Below, piece by piece: positions 12,657 through 25,200 of a stretch of 64,000 nucleotides of DNA. Every line of letters starts with the position of its first letter. Within the stretch, counting starts at the first letter, position 1. Below the pieces are notes generated by a model that worked only from the letters and a program-made list of their open reading frames with translations, ran no database searches and was not told the origin of the DNA. The DNA is from Valencia hispanica (lineage: Eukaryota > Chordata > Actinopteri > Cyprinodontiformes > Valenciidae), in NCBI GenBank assembly GCA_963556495.2, contig OY747701.1, forward strand, positions 35,111,501 through 35,175,500, given 5' to 3'. The position numbers were made by a program, and so were the translations under genes.

Positions 12657-12719
12657 GATAGAGTGCAAATAATTAAATTCAAAAGTTACCCAATTAGTGA
12701 ACAGAGTCCATCTGTGTGC

Positions 12720-13665
12720 GATTTAATCTAAGTACAATCTAAGTCCAGCTGTTCTATGAAGGTTTCAGAGATTTCTAAGAGAACATTGGAGAACAAAAAG
12801 CATCATGGAGATAAAGGAACAGAAGATAGGTCAGGAAAAATACGTTAGAAAAGCTTAAAGCAGGGCTAAGTTATAAAAGGTGCTGCACAACATATTGAAT
12901 CGCAATATCAGGATAGCAATGCTGCAAACGCAGTTTTTGTTGGCAATATTCATTTAAGATGGTATATTTCAGCTATGCATCATGTCAGGAAATATCTCAG
13001 TCTCTGAACATCTAATGTAGTAGTGAGGACCAGGAGTCCCATGGCGTCTCTCGGGCTCCTTATTTAGAGCAAGGTGCTCCAGTTAGATGAGACCGGAGTT
13101 GATCTTTTTGACCTACATTCAAAACAGTGTGTGGAGGAAAACTAATACTTAAAACATCATCCCCACAGTGAAACACGGTATTGGCAGTATCCTGATGTTG
13201 ATAGGAAGATGGATGGAGTCAAATACAGGACAATCCTTGGAGAAACCTTGTTAGAAGCTGAAGAGCTGTTGAGATTGGGATGGGGGTTCTCCTTCTAGCA
13301 GGGCAATGACCCCAAACATGCAGCCTGAGCTACACTGGAATGGTTTAGATCAAAGCATATAGATTCTTTATGATGGCCTAGTCAAAGGTCAGACCTAATT
13401 CCATTTGAAAATCACTCTAAATCCAATCTGACTGTGTTTGAATAATTTTGCAAAGAAGAAATTTCAGTCTGTAAATCTGTAAAACATAAACACGTACACT
13501 TCCTGTTTCTTATGTGAGAGGGAGCGAGAGTGAAATATGTTGCGTTTGCCAACAAAAAACACTGCCAAGGGCCATGCTATAGGCTACATTTTCCTCATTC
13601 TCTACATGAAAGTGGAGGTAAATTGTTTTGTACCTCATGCAATATTGTGGTCCAACACAAACGGT
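12720..13665 (+). mobile_element. Tc1-like relic nested with a hAT-like MITE
   Basis: The Tc1 5' region ('ctgttctatgaaggtttcag') runs 12740-12880. A MITE-like segment beginning 'ggtgctgcacaacatattga' then interrupts to about 13000. Tc1 transposase sequence resumes at about 13130-13500, where 'gcatcatccccacagtgaaa'-type and 'tggtttagatcaaagcata' blocks are seen. A second MITE part with 'caatattgtggtccaac' ends near 13660. All frames are broken. It lies just downstream of vrk3. Confidence 0.5.
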
Positions 13666-13939
13666 TAGTTATCAATTGACAAACATTTTTCTACCGCAAA
13701 ATCATTTTGACAGATTACAATTCACATCATTCCCTGACCTCTTGATGCAGACACGCTGACATTTTCAACTTTACACACTGAGAACAGTTAATTAAAACTA
13801 TCATAATAACAAAAATTAAGATTCCAATGAGAACATCTGAGCGTTGTCTCAGACCTGTACCCTGTACTCCACGCATCTTGCTACCTGGGAGCTGATGCTG
13901 CAGGATGTGGGCTAGCTCCCGCTGAAGCAACAGCTTGCG

Positions 13940-14098
13940 GGTCAGGAAAGGACTCGTTTAAAGAGTCTCTCCGACTTCGGAGCTCTTAAATTGGAGAAAT
14001 GTTCCCTCATTTCAAACCTTTGGCAGAAGTGGGGCTTCTCCAGTTCGGCAGCAGAGCGCGGATTCGACCTCCAGAACAACATCAAGTTGTGAGACTTT
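13940..14098 (+). mobile_element. hAT transposase C-terminal relic
   Basis: One + frame ending at a TGA near 14092 reads GFSSSAAERGFDLQNNIK, close to the hAT dimerisation motif (xSxAxxERxFSxxNxIK). Surrounding frames are broken. Confidence 0.45.
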
Positions 14099-15849
14099 CC
14101 ATTCTGGCCACAGCTGGTGAACTGTTTGTATTTTAAGTGCGATTGTTTAATTTTGTTTTTTAAATATAGTTACTGGGGCCACAGCCAGTGATTTTTGTCA
14201 CTGCGGGAAAAAGTTGCATGTATTCATCTGGTTGATGTGATGGCACGATGTGGGCTCTCTGTTCAGCTTAAATATGAATTCAAATGAATAAAATAAATAC
14301 TAACTTTGAATTTGCACCTTTTAAGTTCATCAATTTCTTTCTTTCATTTTATAATGTTTACATACCTAAAAGAAACCAAAGTTTTGGATTATTGGCACCC
14401 TTCGTCTCAGACAACAGTTTACTGTAAGCATTTGTGCACTTTAACAAAAAATTTGTCAGCAGAATTTTATTTATTTATTGTACTCAGTTTTGTATTTTGT
14501 GTACAGGATTACATTTATTGTTGCATCAGCTCAAGTTTAATGACTTGAATTTTACTCTGTATTTGTTGAGTTATTTGTCAAAAACTCTGAAAAGAACCAC
14601 TTTTATTGTTTGTTTTTTTATTCCAAAGTTCTATGAACCTGGAATTGCTGTGCTGTTCTTTTTGTGTTCAAGCAATAAGGTAAAATTTGAAGAGTGCTCT
14701 GCTGGATGGTCAAGTGTTTTTCTAATTCACTTATTACAATAAAAAATTTGGAATTTATGAATGTAAAATTTTAATATTCAAGTAATTTGGCGAAAAATAT
14801 AAGAAAATTACAAATAAAAACATTGCAGCTTTTGTTACAACTTTTCACAAAAGCTGTCGCAACATCAGGCATAACAAAAAAGTGCCGCAAAATCCTGGAG
14901 GGACTGAGATGCTGCCTGGACTGCTTTAGAATGTTGTCTTTAGAATAAATAAACAAATTGATTATGCAAATTCATTAATCAATACTCTAAAAATGTAAAT
15001 AAAGCCCTGGAAGTTTGGATTTGTGATTTCATCAACAAGAAGAAACTTCTGAGCTCTGCAGAAGTGGAGTGGATGGGATGTTTTATCTAAAATGTACATT
15101 TAAAGCACTGTTATAAAAGTCAGACATAAAAGCGGATTGGATTATCATCATTTCTTTCTTCTTTTCTCAGAAATTGGACCCTAAGACGACAACTGGAACA
15201 TTTTTAGCTGGTTTTAATAGCGGAAATTTTATCTGTGATTTTTTTTCCAATGCACTGAAATCTGTACAGTTCAACATTTGCTTATGTTCAAAATGTTTAG
15301 GTCAGCATTTCAAACATGAATGATTTCTGTGAGGTTCCTAATATAAACTGCACTGTTGTTTTTATTTTAAATTCAGGAATATATTAAGGTTTATGGCACT
15401 GTTGGTTTAATGTAATGCCGTTCTTAGAAGTTTGTCAGGTTGGGAAATTTTTTGATTTCACTTGAGAGTTAACTTGTTTTTTACTTCTGAATCTTGCTGA
15501 ATGTGAATAAAGAATAAAGTTTGCTGTTTTTCTTCTACCTTTGTTCATGTTGAGTACTTTACTACAATAGTAAGTTAAGATGATTTGCATATATCTCTGT
15601 ATTTCTTGTGGCCTTCTTGACAATGTAGCACATTTCATGGATGATTTACATTTAATTCTTGTTTTTAAATTGTTCCCCTCCTAGAGATATTTTTCTGTTT
15701 TTGCATATTTGACACTTCTAAATGTTTCAAATTTTAATTTCAGACAAAGAAAACCTGGGCAACCACAAAAAGCAGTTTTCAAATAATGATTTCATTTGTT
15801 ATAGGCCCTTCTAAAGCCATCATTTTGGTGTTTTTAGTTTTTACTTGAG
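14099..15849. other. Intergenic, nothing supported
   Basis: AT-rich DNA between vrk3 and ripor1. Short open frames at 14306-14742 and 14771-14956 are low-complexity with no homology or splice context. Confidence 0.4.
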
Positions 15850-16575
15850 CCATTCAGAGGGTCACTTGCTGCTGATCATTGCTCTTGGGCTTAAGGTCAC
15901 AAACTGATGGCCGGACATTCTCCCTCAGGATTTTCTGCAGGAGCCCTGAATTCATGGTTATGTTTGTCTGAAAGCAGTGAGCCAGCCCCAGACCATCATA
16001 CTACCACCACCATGCTGTTCCTGTTTGATGTTGCCGTTAGTTTAGAACCAGGGATGGACGCCTTCTGGAAACTTCCACTTTTGTCTTGCCAGTCCACAGA
16101 ATATTTTACCAAAACACCTGGGGATCATAAAGAAGATTTTCAGCAAATGTGGGACGGATCTTTTTGTCTCTTATTGTTGAATCATGAACAATAACTTTAA
16201 CTGAGGCAAGTCGGGCCTGCAGGGCTTCAGATGATGTTCTTTTAAGACCCCCTAGATGAGTCTTTGCGCTTTTGGGTTAATTTTGGTAGGCTGCCCACCC
16301 CTGGGAAGATTGTTCCATGTTTTTTTACATGAATAGATAATAGCTCTCGCTGTGGTTTGATAGAGTCCCATCAAAACCCTTTCCAAACTGACTGTCAACG
16401 ACTTTATCATTTTAGACCTTTTAGTCTTCATGTTGTTGGACTGGTTCTATTTAAGTACTTTATTGATTCTACAGGTCGGGCAGTACTCAGGTCTGGGTGT
16501 GGCTAGTGAAATTCAACCAACAATGTGGTTAATAACAGTTACTTCATGATTTAAAAAGGATGGGCGATTACTTTC
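15850..16575 (-). mobile_element. Tc1-like transposon relic
   Basis: Read on the - strand this carries degraded Tc1 transposase sequence. + strand markers include 'ttttgtcttgccagtccaca', 'ggaagattgttccatgtt' and 'actgaggcaagtcgggcctg', which correspond to the conserved transposase and paired-domain region of fish Tc1 elements. Multiple stops. Confidence 0.65.
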
Positions 16576-16769
16576 TCACATAGGTTTTGCATGCAGGTTA
16601 GTTTTGGCAGCTTTTTTCCCTTAAGTTAAGTCATTTGAAAACTGCATTATGTATTTACTCAGATTATCTTTGTCGGATATTAACATTTATTTGACAATCT
16701 GAAACATGCAAGAGTGACAAACAAGCAGAAGTCCGTAAGGGGGCACATACTTTTTCGTAGCACGCTCAC

Positions 16770-17300
16770 CATTCCTTTTCACTCTGTAAACCTCAGACCT
16801 CCAGTACAAATCAGAGACCTGTCATCTGCAGAAACACTCAGATGACTCTGCGATAGTCGGGTGTATCAGAGATGGACAAGAAGCTGAATACAGAGAGCTG
16901 GTGGACCGCTTTGTGACATGGTGGGGAAACAATCCTCTTACCTTGAATGTGAACCAAATGTTGGGGTAGCAGCATCAGAGCCAGGGATTTAAAAAGGCTA
17001 AACAACCTGATAAAGAAGGCTGGTTGTATTCTTGCCACTACTGTGGAACATCTGGAGATGATGATGCAAAGGAGGATTCTTCATAAAAACAACCCTGAGC
17101 ATCCTCTTCATGAGTCATACAACAACAGAGCGTCTTCAGTCATAGGCTTCTTCAGTTTTGCTGCAACACAGACCGCTCCAGGAAATCCTTCCTGCCCACA
17201 GCCATCAGGATCTACAACTCCATAGAGATAATTATGTGAGCTACAACAACACTTAATTTCCCTCCGGGATCAATAAAGTATTTTTGAATTGAATTAAATT
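16770..17300 (+). mobile_element. Jockey-type LINE 3' relic
   Basis: Broken RT remnants (a degraded DDS...GCIRDG block near 16840) run into a C-terminal part with HPLHESYNNRASS-like sequence and the tail 'cctccgggatcaataaagta' plus TTGAATT repeats. The same tail type recurs at 29575-29745, 47960-48010 and 54600-54815. Confidence 0.6.
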
Positions 17301-18437
17301 TAAAAATAGTCTCTGTCTTAATCTGTGAAATTTGTTTACCTGATCCAAAGAACCAGTCAGTTGTACATTTAAAAAAGCTCAGGAGGTTCTAGATGATTAG
17401 CCCAAATAAAATGTAAATTGATTTAATTAATGACATGACAAAAAATTTAACTGTTTAAAGTCTGATATTAGTTGGATAAAAGTTTCACCGGTATTTGTTT
17501 GGAGTTTAAAGAAAGGGCTTGTACCCTAATTTAGACCTATAATATCTAACAGTAATTTGAAAGGTGGAAAAAAATTAAGGTGGAAGAATTTTACGACAAA
17601 CCAGCTCAGAGCAGAACACCTCCCTAAAAGAAGAAACAGAACAACTTACGTTGGTTCGGATCTTAACTTATGGTTAAGTGTTTCCCACTTATGATCATTA
17701 CAGAATTGAATAGGGAGCAAAGAAAAACAAAAAGGTTCAGATACTGAGAAATTCATTCAGTGACCCTGATGCTGACTTCACAAAAATTAGACAAAAAACG
17801 TGTACATCAACATGAGGCAAGGAGAAGCTGGAATTCAATCCGCAACTTCCCAATTGCAGAACAACTACTTTTCCCAGAGCCCCAGATATTCAATCAACAC
17901 TTCTTTTGAGCATAACTCCTTAGGGCAGCAGTAGCGCTGATATTTTTGCAAAAAGCAGGACACCATCGGTCTTAAAGATCTAAAAAGATCCACTGACACT
18001 ATTTCCAAGAACTCTGAAAGAGACTAAAGTGTTAAAGGACACATTTCTGTAGACTTGGTCCCTGCAACTCTAAAAAATATTTAAAATGGTTAATAATAAA
18101 TCCAGTAGAACATGTCAGTTTTAAAAGAAACTTTTATAAAGTTTAAACATTTCTGAACATAAACCTTTTGAACAGGTCAGGACATATACAATTCTTAATA
18201 TGAAACTGTAAATATCTCAATGTGCACACTCCTAAAGTGATTCAGAAAATAAACACTGCCGTCGTCCACTGGTGGACCTTTTAACATCTCCTATGTCACT
18301 TGAGGCACTTTTTGAAGAAACAGGTAAAAGCACAACATTAAAAGACTACAGCGCCCCCATGAGGCAGTCTTTTTTTGGAACACAGTGGCTTTCTTGGAGC
18401 AGAGCCTAGCTTACACACTTAAACCGATCAGTTAAGC
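17301..18437. other. Intergenic, nothing supported
   Basis: Spacer between convergent vrk3 and ripor1. At 18345-18370 'cagcgcccccatgaggc' is a weak CTCF-like motif on the - strand with at least two mismatches to the core. Confidence 0.35.
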
Positions 18438-18443
18438 TTTATT
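18438..18443 (-). terminator. ripor1: Candidate ripor1 polyadenylation signal
   Basis: AATAAA on the - strand, about 760 bases past the ripor1 stop codon. The region between shows no coding potential and is taken as 3' UTR. Confidence 0.35.
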
Positions 18444-19202
18444 ATTAATACAGACATGCTGGCAGCATGAGACAGCTACGCATGCAGGTTTAAATATAGT
18501 CGCACACTGCAGATGGTTGTCATGTTTGAAAAACACGGCCCAGAATGTGTTCTGAACTCCGTATTATAGAACGTGTCCATTTAGCTGGAGCGCTGGGAGG
18601 GATGTTGAAGGGGAAGATTGTTTTCAGGATACATTCCTGCTTTAGAAATGATTTCTGGTCTGCAGATAAACATCACATGCTCCTAGCCTTTCCTCTGACA
18701 ATGAAAGAGCTTCAGGCTGATTTAGCTCTGATAGTTATTAGTTCTGAAAAACCTTCCAATGCAACTTGGTATTTAAATGCTTCTCTGTAGACTGAAAAAC
18801 AAAACTCCTAAAATCATTTCAAAATCATTTCTTTTATGAAATGCACAAACGAATGCAAAAAACAGAAGGCCGCTTTGATCTGTTCCTGAAATGTTTCTCG
18901 ACACTGGATCCATCTCATGACAGGAGAAGTATGTGTACATGTAAACTGAAGTGCAGCCCCACTTTATCCCAGAGAGCACGATGCAGTGAGCCCACAGGGT
19001 CATATTTTCCTGCTAAACAAGGCAAAAAACGAGCACAAACTCCACCGTGGCGGCAGAAGTTGTTTGTCTGAGCGTTGAGTGGAACATCCTCAAGGCCTCC
19101 GATTCTGCAGAGTGGGAGGGAGTGCGATGGCACCGGGATGTCAGGGCGGGACAAATGGATTAGCTGTGGCTCCACAGAGTCAATAAAAACAGCAGTGGCC
19201 GA

Positions 19203-22200
19203 CTAGCTGGGAGTGGAAGGACTCTCGAGCTGATCATGTGAGGTTAACTCCTCTGAAAGGCAAAACAGGATAATAAACCTCTTTCACCTGTGGTTGGACC
19301 AACAGCAATCTCTACTGTTTACAAACACACTTCTCTCACCATGAGGTTCGTCTCCGTTTTCGCTGCGTCGCTCATCTTTATCCTCTGGAATTTCCACTTG
19401 GCCCAAATCCTGCACATCCGCAACACTCGACTCCTTTACAATAAAAAACAGATATATATATTTACATAAAAACAGTCACAGTGATACAGGAGCTTTAAAA
19501 GGACTCTGTTTACCTGTGATTCTGAGAAACGGTCTTCATCAGAGTTCCTAAATCCTTCTGGAGCCTCCATAAGGAACTCCAGACCGTCTGCTTCCTCTTC
19601 ATCACTGATGAGGGTAAAAAAAACGGATCTAACTAAAGCAAGCAGTTCAGTGAAAAACTTTTTACCCCCTAACAGATTTGTTCATGCTTTGCTTTTTGTC
19701 AGATAAATTTGAAATTCCCCCTCCTTGTTAAATTATGAACAAAATTAACCAAAATGTATAAAAGCTGAGTTCAGTTTCAGTTGCTACATCCTACATCTTG
19801 ATCAGTAGAATCGAGAAATTGCTCAAACATAACCTGTCTGGCGACAAATGACAGATATCGGCCTGGAAAGGTTTGCTAAATAATTCCCGAGACTTTGGGA
19901 CACTAGCGAACTGAGAGCCATAATCCGCAACTGGAGAAAAGGTAGAACAGGGGTGAACCTTCCCAGGAGCGACTGGACAAATAAAATTATTCCAAGAGGG
20001 CAATGAAGGCCACAAAAGAACCCAGAACCACACCTAAAGCACTGCAGACCTCACTTGCCTCAGCTAAGGTCACAGATCTCACAGATACCGATTATTGCTG
20101 CGTGATCATGTGTAGTGTTGTGAGTTACAGAAACATGCAGAGCAGAACCAATCAAGAGGAACTATTTTATCCTGCCTATACCGACCTTCCTTCGGAGTGC
20201 ACATTCTCCACATTCTTCTCCTCTTCTTCCATTTTCTCCTCGTGTGTTATTTTTTTGTCCTCTTCATGTTTTCCATCCTGTTCTTTTTCTTCTTCGTCCC
20301 CTTGCTGTTGCTTATCTTCCTCTTCGTCCACGTCGGAAAAGTTGAGAAAGTCGAAGCTTTCGAGGGCCGTCTCAACTTCCTGAGTGAAACTGGCAGAAGT
20401 AGGAAAAGGCACCTGAGGAGAAAACAGACGCAGCAGGTTAACGTGTTAAAAGCAGGCTTTCCATAGATAGACCTGCTGAATTTGACTTTCAGCCCACCGT
20501 TGGAGCGTCCGCTGTTGGTTTGGTCTCCTGGACGGGTCGATGTTCCTCACTCTGTGTCTCCTGGAGTTTTCCTGCAGCTTCAGCAACGATGTCCTCACTT
20601 TCAGCTTCAGCCTGTTCAGCTGAAGACTCCTCAAACGGTTCAGTCTTTACGTCTGCAGTCGACACGTTGATCCTCTCCACCAACAGCACAGCAGACTCAT
20701 CATGGCTGGAGATGCTCAGCTCAGCTGAGGTCTCAGAGATCAAGTCCTCTGAATGAACAGACGCCCTGTCAGCTGCACCACAGTCTAAGCAGGAGGCCTG
20801 CAGATGGCCGTTGGGCACCGCTTCTGGCTGGGGGAAAACGTCTACGCATTCTGTCTCATCCTCCTCCTGGTTGGACGAGAGCGACGGGGTAGACAAGCTG
20901 GACTTGTGTGGTGCGAGGGACAGCTGAGTGGTGGGAGTAGTTTGCAGCAGGTTGGAGGCCGTCAGCCTCTGAGTGTGATGAGCCAGTGCCGGACTGGAGG
21001 AGTCGTCTGATGATTCAGAGGAGTTGGACCAAACAGTCCCGTTCTCCATTTCCCCCTGACGCTTCAGCAGGGACTAGTGGTGGAGTCAAAATGATCACGG
21101 TTACTTCAACATGTAGGTTAACAGATGTTATTCAGAGAAGTTAAGCTTAACACACAATAAAACAGTAGTGTACAAACTCAGAGACCTACTGAAAGGGTTA
21201 ATGGCTGAAAAGATCTACAGTAACCAGGTTTTCTAGATCTGGAAAACTAAAAAACGCATTTTTAAGTTCAGATTTAAACAGCAGAAATAAACTTAAGCTG
21301 CAGGGAACCCACTGATCACAGACGATGAACTCAGCCGTTATTTTAAAGAAAAGTAATGTGGGTGATTTCTTGTAACTTCTTTTCACTAGGAGTTTCTTTT
21401 AAAATCTGAAGCAAACTCCAGAAAACCAAGAAAGACAAGAAACTAATTCTCAAACTAATTCTTTGATGTGTAAACAAACGCAGTATGAAAAGAGCTGTAT
21501 GTGCCGAATAAAGCACTGAGAAAATCTGGACCTGGTTTGTCGAGTGAAGCACTTTAAGTTGTGAGCAGAAGCCAACAAATCGTAAATTACAAAAGAGAAA
21601 GAGGAAGGCTTTGACTTCAGCTGATTAGCTGACGACGCTGAATGCTCGGCACAAATCCAAATCATCTTCGATAGCGTTTGTGAGTGATTGTTTTTAAAGT
21701 AGAAATCTATGACATTTAGTGGGAAAGTCAGCTGAGATTATTTATTTAGCTTCCCTTTTGATATTGTATTGATTTCATTGGCAAATCATTAACAAACTAG
21801 ATGATCGCTTTTCTTTTTATGAAGCTGTAACTAAACATGAGCCGGTATTAGATTCTCACTGGAGTCTTGAGTGGAAAAAAAACACCACAGTTTTTACACA
21901 GTAAAGTGATACGATACATGGTTTTCTCCATTTCTTTAACAAATATACTCTGGAAAATGTGGAATGCATTTGAATTCAGCCCCTTCAATATGATACCACT
22001 AAATAAAATCCTTCAACCGCCTTCAAAAATCGCCAAATGGAGTGAAAATATTACAACTGTGGGTTCTGTGAAGGCCTCAGAGGTCTGTTAGAGAACATTA
22101 GTGAACAAATAGATTCGTGAAGGTCCAGGAATACAGGTCAGAGATAAAGTAGTGCAGAATTTTAAAGCAACGTTAGATTATAAAACAACATACTGCAGCT

Positions 22201-25200
22201 TTGAACAACCGTTTTAATGTGTCATGCAGAAATTCAGCTCAACTGCAACCAGACCAAGGCATGGCAGTCCACCTAAGCTGACAGGCTGGACAAGAAAAGC
22301 ATTTTTTGGAGAAGTAGCCATCTCTGGAGAGGTTGTAAAGATCCACAGCTCTGTTGACATGACTACTATCAATGATGCACTCCAAAAATCAGGTCTTTAT
22401 GGAAGAACGGCAAGAAGGAGTGGCTTTTTGCTGTTTGCATGTGGAAGATGGTGCTCTGGTCAGGAGAGGCCACAATTAAACTAATTCTAGACTTCCCCCC
22501 TGAACACGCAGTACCCAAAGAGAAATATAATGGTGGGGGTGCTTCAGCAGTTGAATGGAAGGCGGATGGAGCTAAATCCAGGAAAACCCTAAAGTCTGCA
22601 CCTTCCAGCAGGATGATGATCAAAGCGTATTCATGTGTTATAAAGGCCTAGTCAAAGTCCAGACCTAAATCCAATTGAGGATTTGTGGCAAGATGCTCCC
22701 AATATAACCTGACTGAAGCTGATTTGAACAAGAATGGGCAACATATTGACTAAGGGGGTCTGAATATGTATTTCACACACTTTTCAGAATTTTATTTTGA
22801 AAATCACGTATCTATTTCCATCCACTCAACAATTTTTTATTTTTATGTGACAAAATGTGAAACAATTCAAGGTACTATTTTATGCCTAGATCTGCTGATA
22901 TTAGCTGGTTAATTAGTTGGGCTACCTGCTCAGGTAGCCAGCCTGCAGTTGTAGCTTGCCAGCGGTAATTTTAAAACAGTCTTTCGTCAGTAGAAGAGAT
23001 GGTCGTCTCTCCTTTGTGTATTTTCTGACCAAAAATATTAATAAAAACCCAATTTTGACCTCTTCTTCTAAGCAAGGGAAAAGTGCAGTGACTTATTTGG
23101 ACGTCTGTGCTGATCACCAGCCCATGCCTAGGTGTCACCAGTTTAAATAGAAATCAAACATCAGCAGAAAGATTGGAAATGGACATGATCACTTCACTTT
23201 GATTACAAACTAACTACAAACTAAGCTACAGCTATGGCCCAACACACCGGCTGTGATGAAATAAAGTGGGACTTCGTTCGGCCGAATTCCCATCGTAGGG
23301 ACGCCGCGACGCCTGGAAAAGCCTCCACCAGCGAGCAGCTGCGGCGCGGCCCGCAGTGAGGCGCGCTCTTCGTCAAGGGTGAGGAAGAGGAGGGACACAT
23401 TGGAAGCACTACTCAAGCACTATTAAACAGCTACATGGGCCACAGCTGCGCTCAAACATACTGCTCCCACCACACAAGCCCCTACTGCTGTCATTCGCTC
23501 TCCTCGCGTCGTGGATCCCACATCCACACATTCGGACACACAAACCTGTGGGAAAATCCTCACACACCTCAGAGCTACGGCTACACACACAACAACTGGG
23601 GAGCAGCTGAAACAGAGCAAGCCGGTGAAATGACAGTAATAAAATACCAAATCAGTGAGATGCATCATGCAGAAATGTGCAAAAGTAATCATTCCCCTTG
23701 AAGATTTCTCGCCTTTTGGGATATAAAAAACATATTTAAAATGTCTGTTATTGGGATTTTATGTGACAGACCAACACAAAGTAAAGCATCATTGTGAATT
23801 TAAAGAAAAACTAATTATTTGCACATTTTACGGCTGTAAGTCTTCTGGAGTTTGTCTCTACTAGCTTCGCACAACTATGGAAATAAATTTTAACAACACA
23901 GCTCCAGCCCAGTCAGATTGTATTTAGAGAGTCTGAACAGACATACTCAGGACTCGATACAGATTCTCAACTGGATTTAGGTCTGTACTTTGACTGAGCT
24001 ATTCCAACACATGAATATGAACGGATCTGAACCAATACAAAATTTAGGTCTGTAGGTTTCCTTCCAGGTTTGCTCTATACTTATCTCCATCCACCGTCCC
24101 ATGTGCCCCGACCATCTTCAGGGCTAAAGAAAAGCATCCCCACAGGATGATGCTGTCATCACCATGTTTCAATATGGTGACGATGTGTTCAAGGAGACAT
24201 GTAGAGTTCGTTTTCATCAGCAACTTCTACCTAGCTTGTTGAAAACTGCCAACGGGACTTTGTGTAGGTTTTTTTTGCCATAAAAACTACATTGTGGAGT
24301 GCATAACTAATAGTTATCATTTACACACGCTCTTATACCTGAGCCGTGTGCAGCTCCTCCCAAGTAACCGTGGCCTTGTTGGCTTCGTCTAAGGCTGCTC
24401 AAGGAGAGCATTTATCAGTCAGTTTAGGTGGCCGGTCATGTATTGGTCACGTTGGAAATAATGGGTTGCATTATGAGAAGTTCAAAGCTGGGGATATAGT
24501 TTTATAACCTTACCCTGCTTTAAACGTTATTCCTGACCTCTGAGGGCTTCACAGAACAGCTGTAGATATACTGAGATTAAAGTGTAGCAAAATAAAGAGG
24601 AGATATTGAAATGCAAGCAATACCCTTCACATTTTTAAATGTAAAAAAAGAAATCCATGATTTGTTTTTCCACTTCCACTTTTACAGTTTTGTGCGGCTT
24701 GCTGTTCCACCACACAAAATCCCAATAAAACACATTAAGGTTTGTGGCTGTAATGTGACAAAAAGCTTAAAAGTTCAAAGGGCGTGAATACTTTTCTGAT
24801 CCATTGTAAATAAAGACTGCCAAGCGTTGTTGTTTGTTGAAAACTGAACACCAAAATCAGTTTTAATGGGACTCACGTAAAAGACCTGCTCTCGCATAGA
24901 CGGCGTGTCGGGAGGGCTCTGATTGGACAGCAGCCGTTTGGAAACTGTGCTGGACGAGGACGTCTGGTCATCCCTATCAAACGGACTGAAAACACAAACG
25001 ACATAGAGAGTCAGATTTTACAATAAAAGCAGCAGCAGTAATGAGAAAGGACGTGATGAAGGCATATGTATGACCTCCAGGTGACCTCCAGGTTCAGCTT
25101 CACCGTCCCCAGGTCATTGATGTCCACGGCGAGCGTCTGCGGGAGCGGGCAGAACAGATCCAGCATCTCGCAGGACACGCTGCCCACCACCACATGGTTG

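Noticed and set aside
18345..18370. CTCF site on the - strand near ripor1 3' UTR
   Set aside because: Only a partial match to the core with at least two mismatches, so not listed as a site.
20520..21010. + strand open frames opposite ripor1 exons
   Set aside because: They are antisense shadows of the conserved - strand exon 21073-20498.
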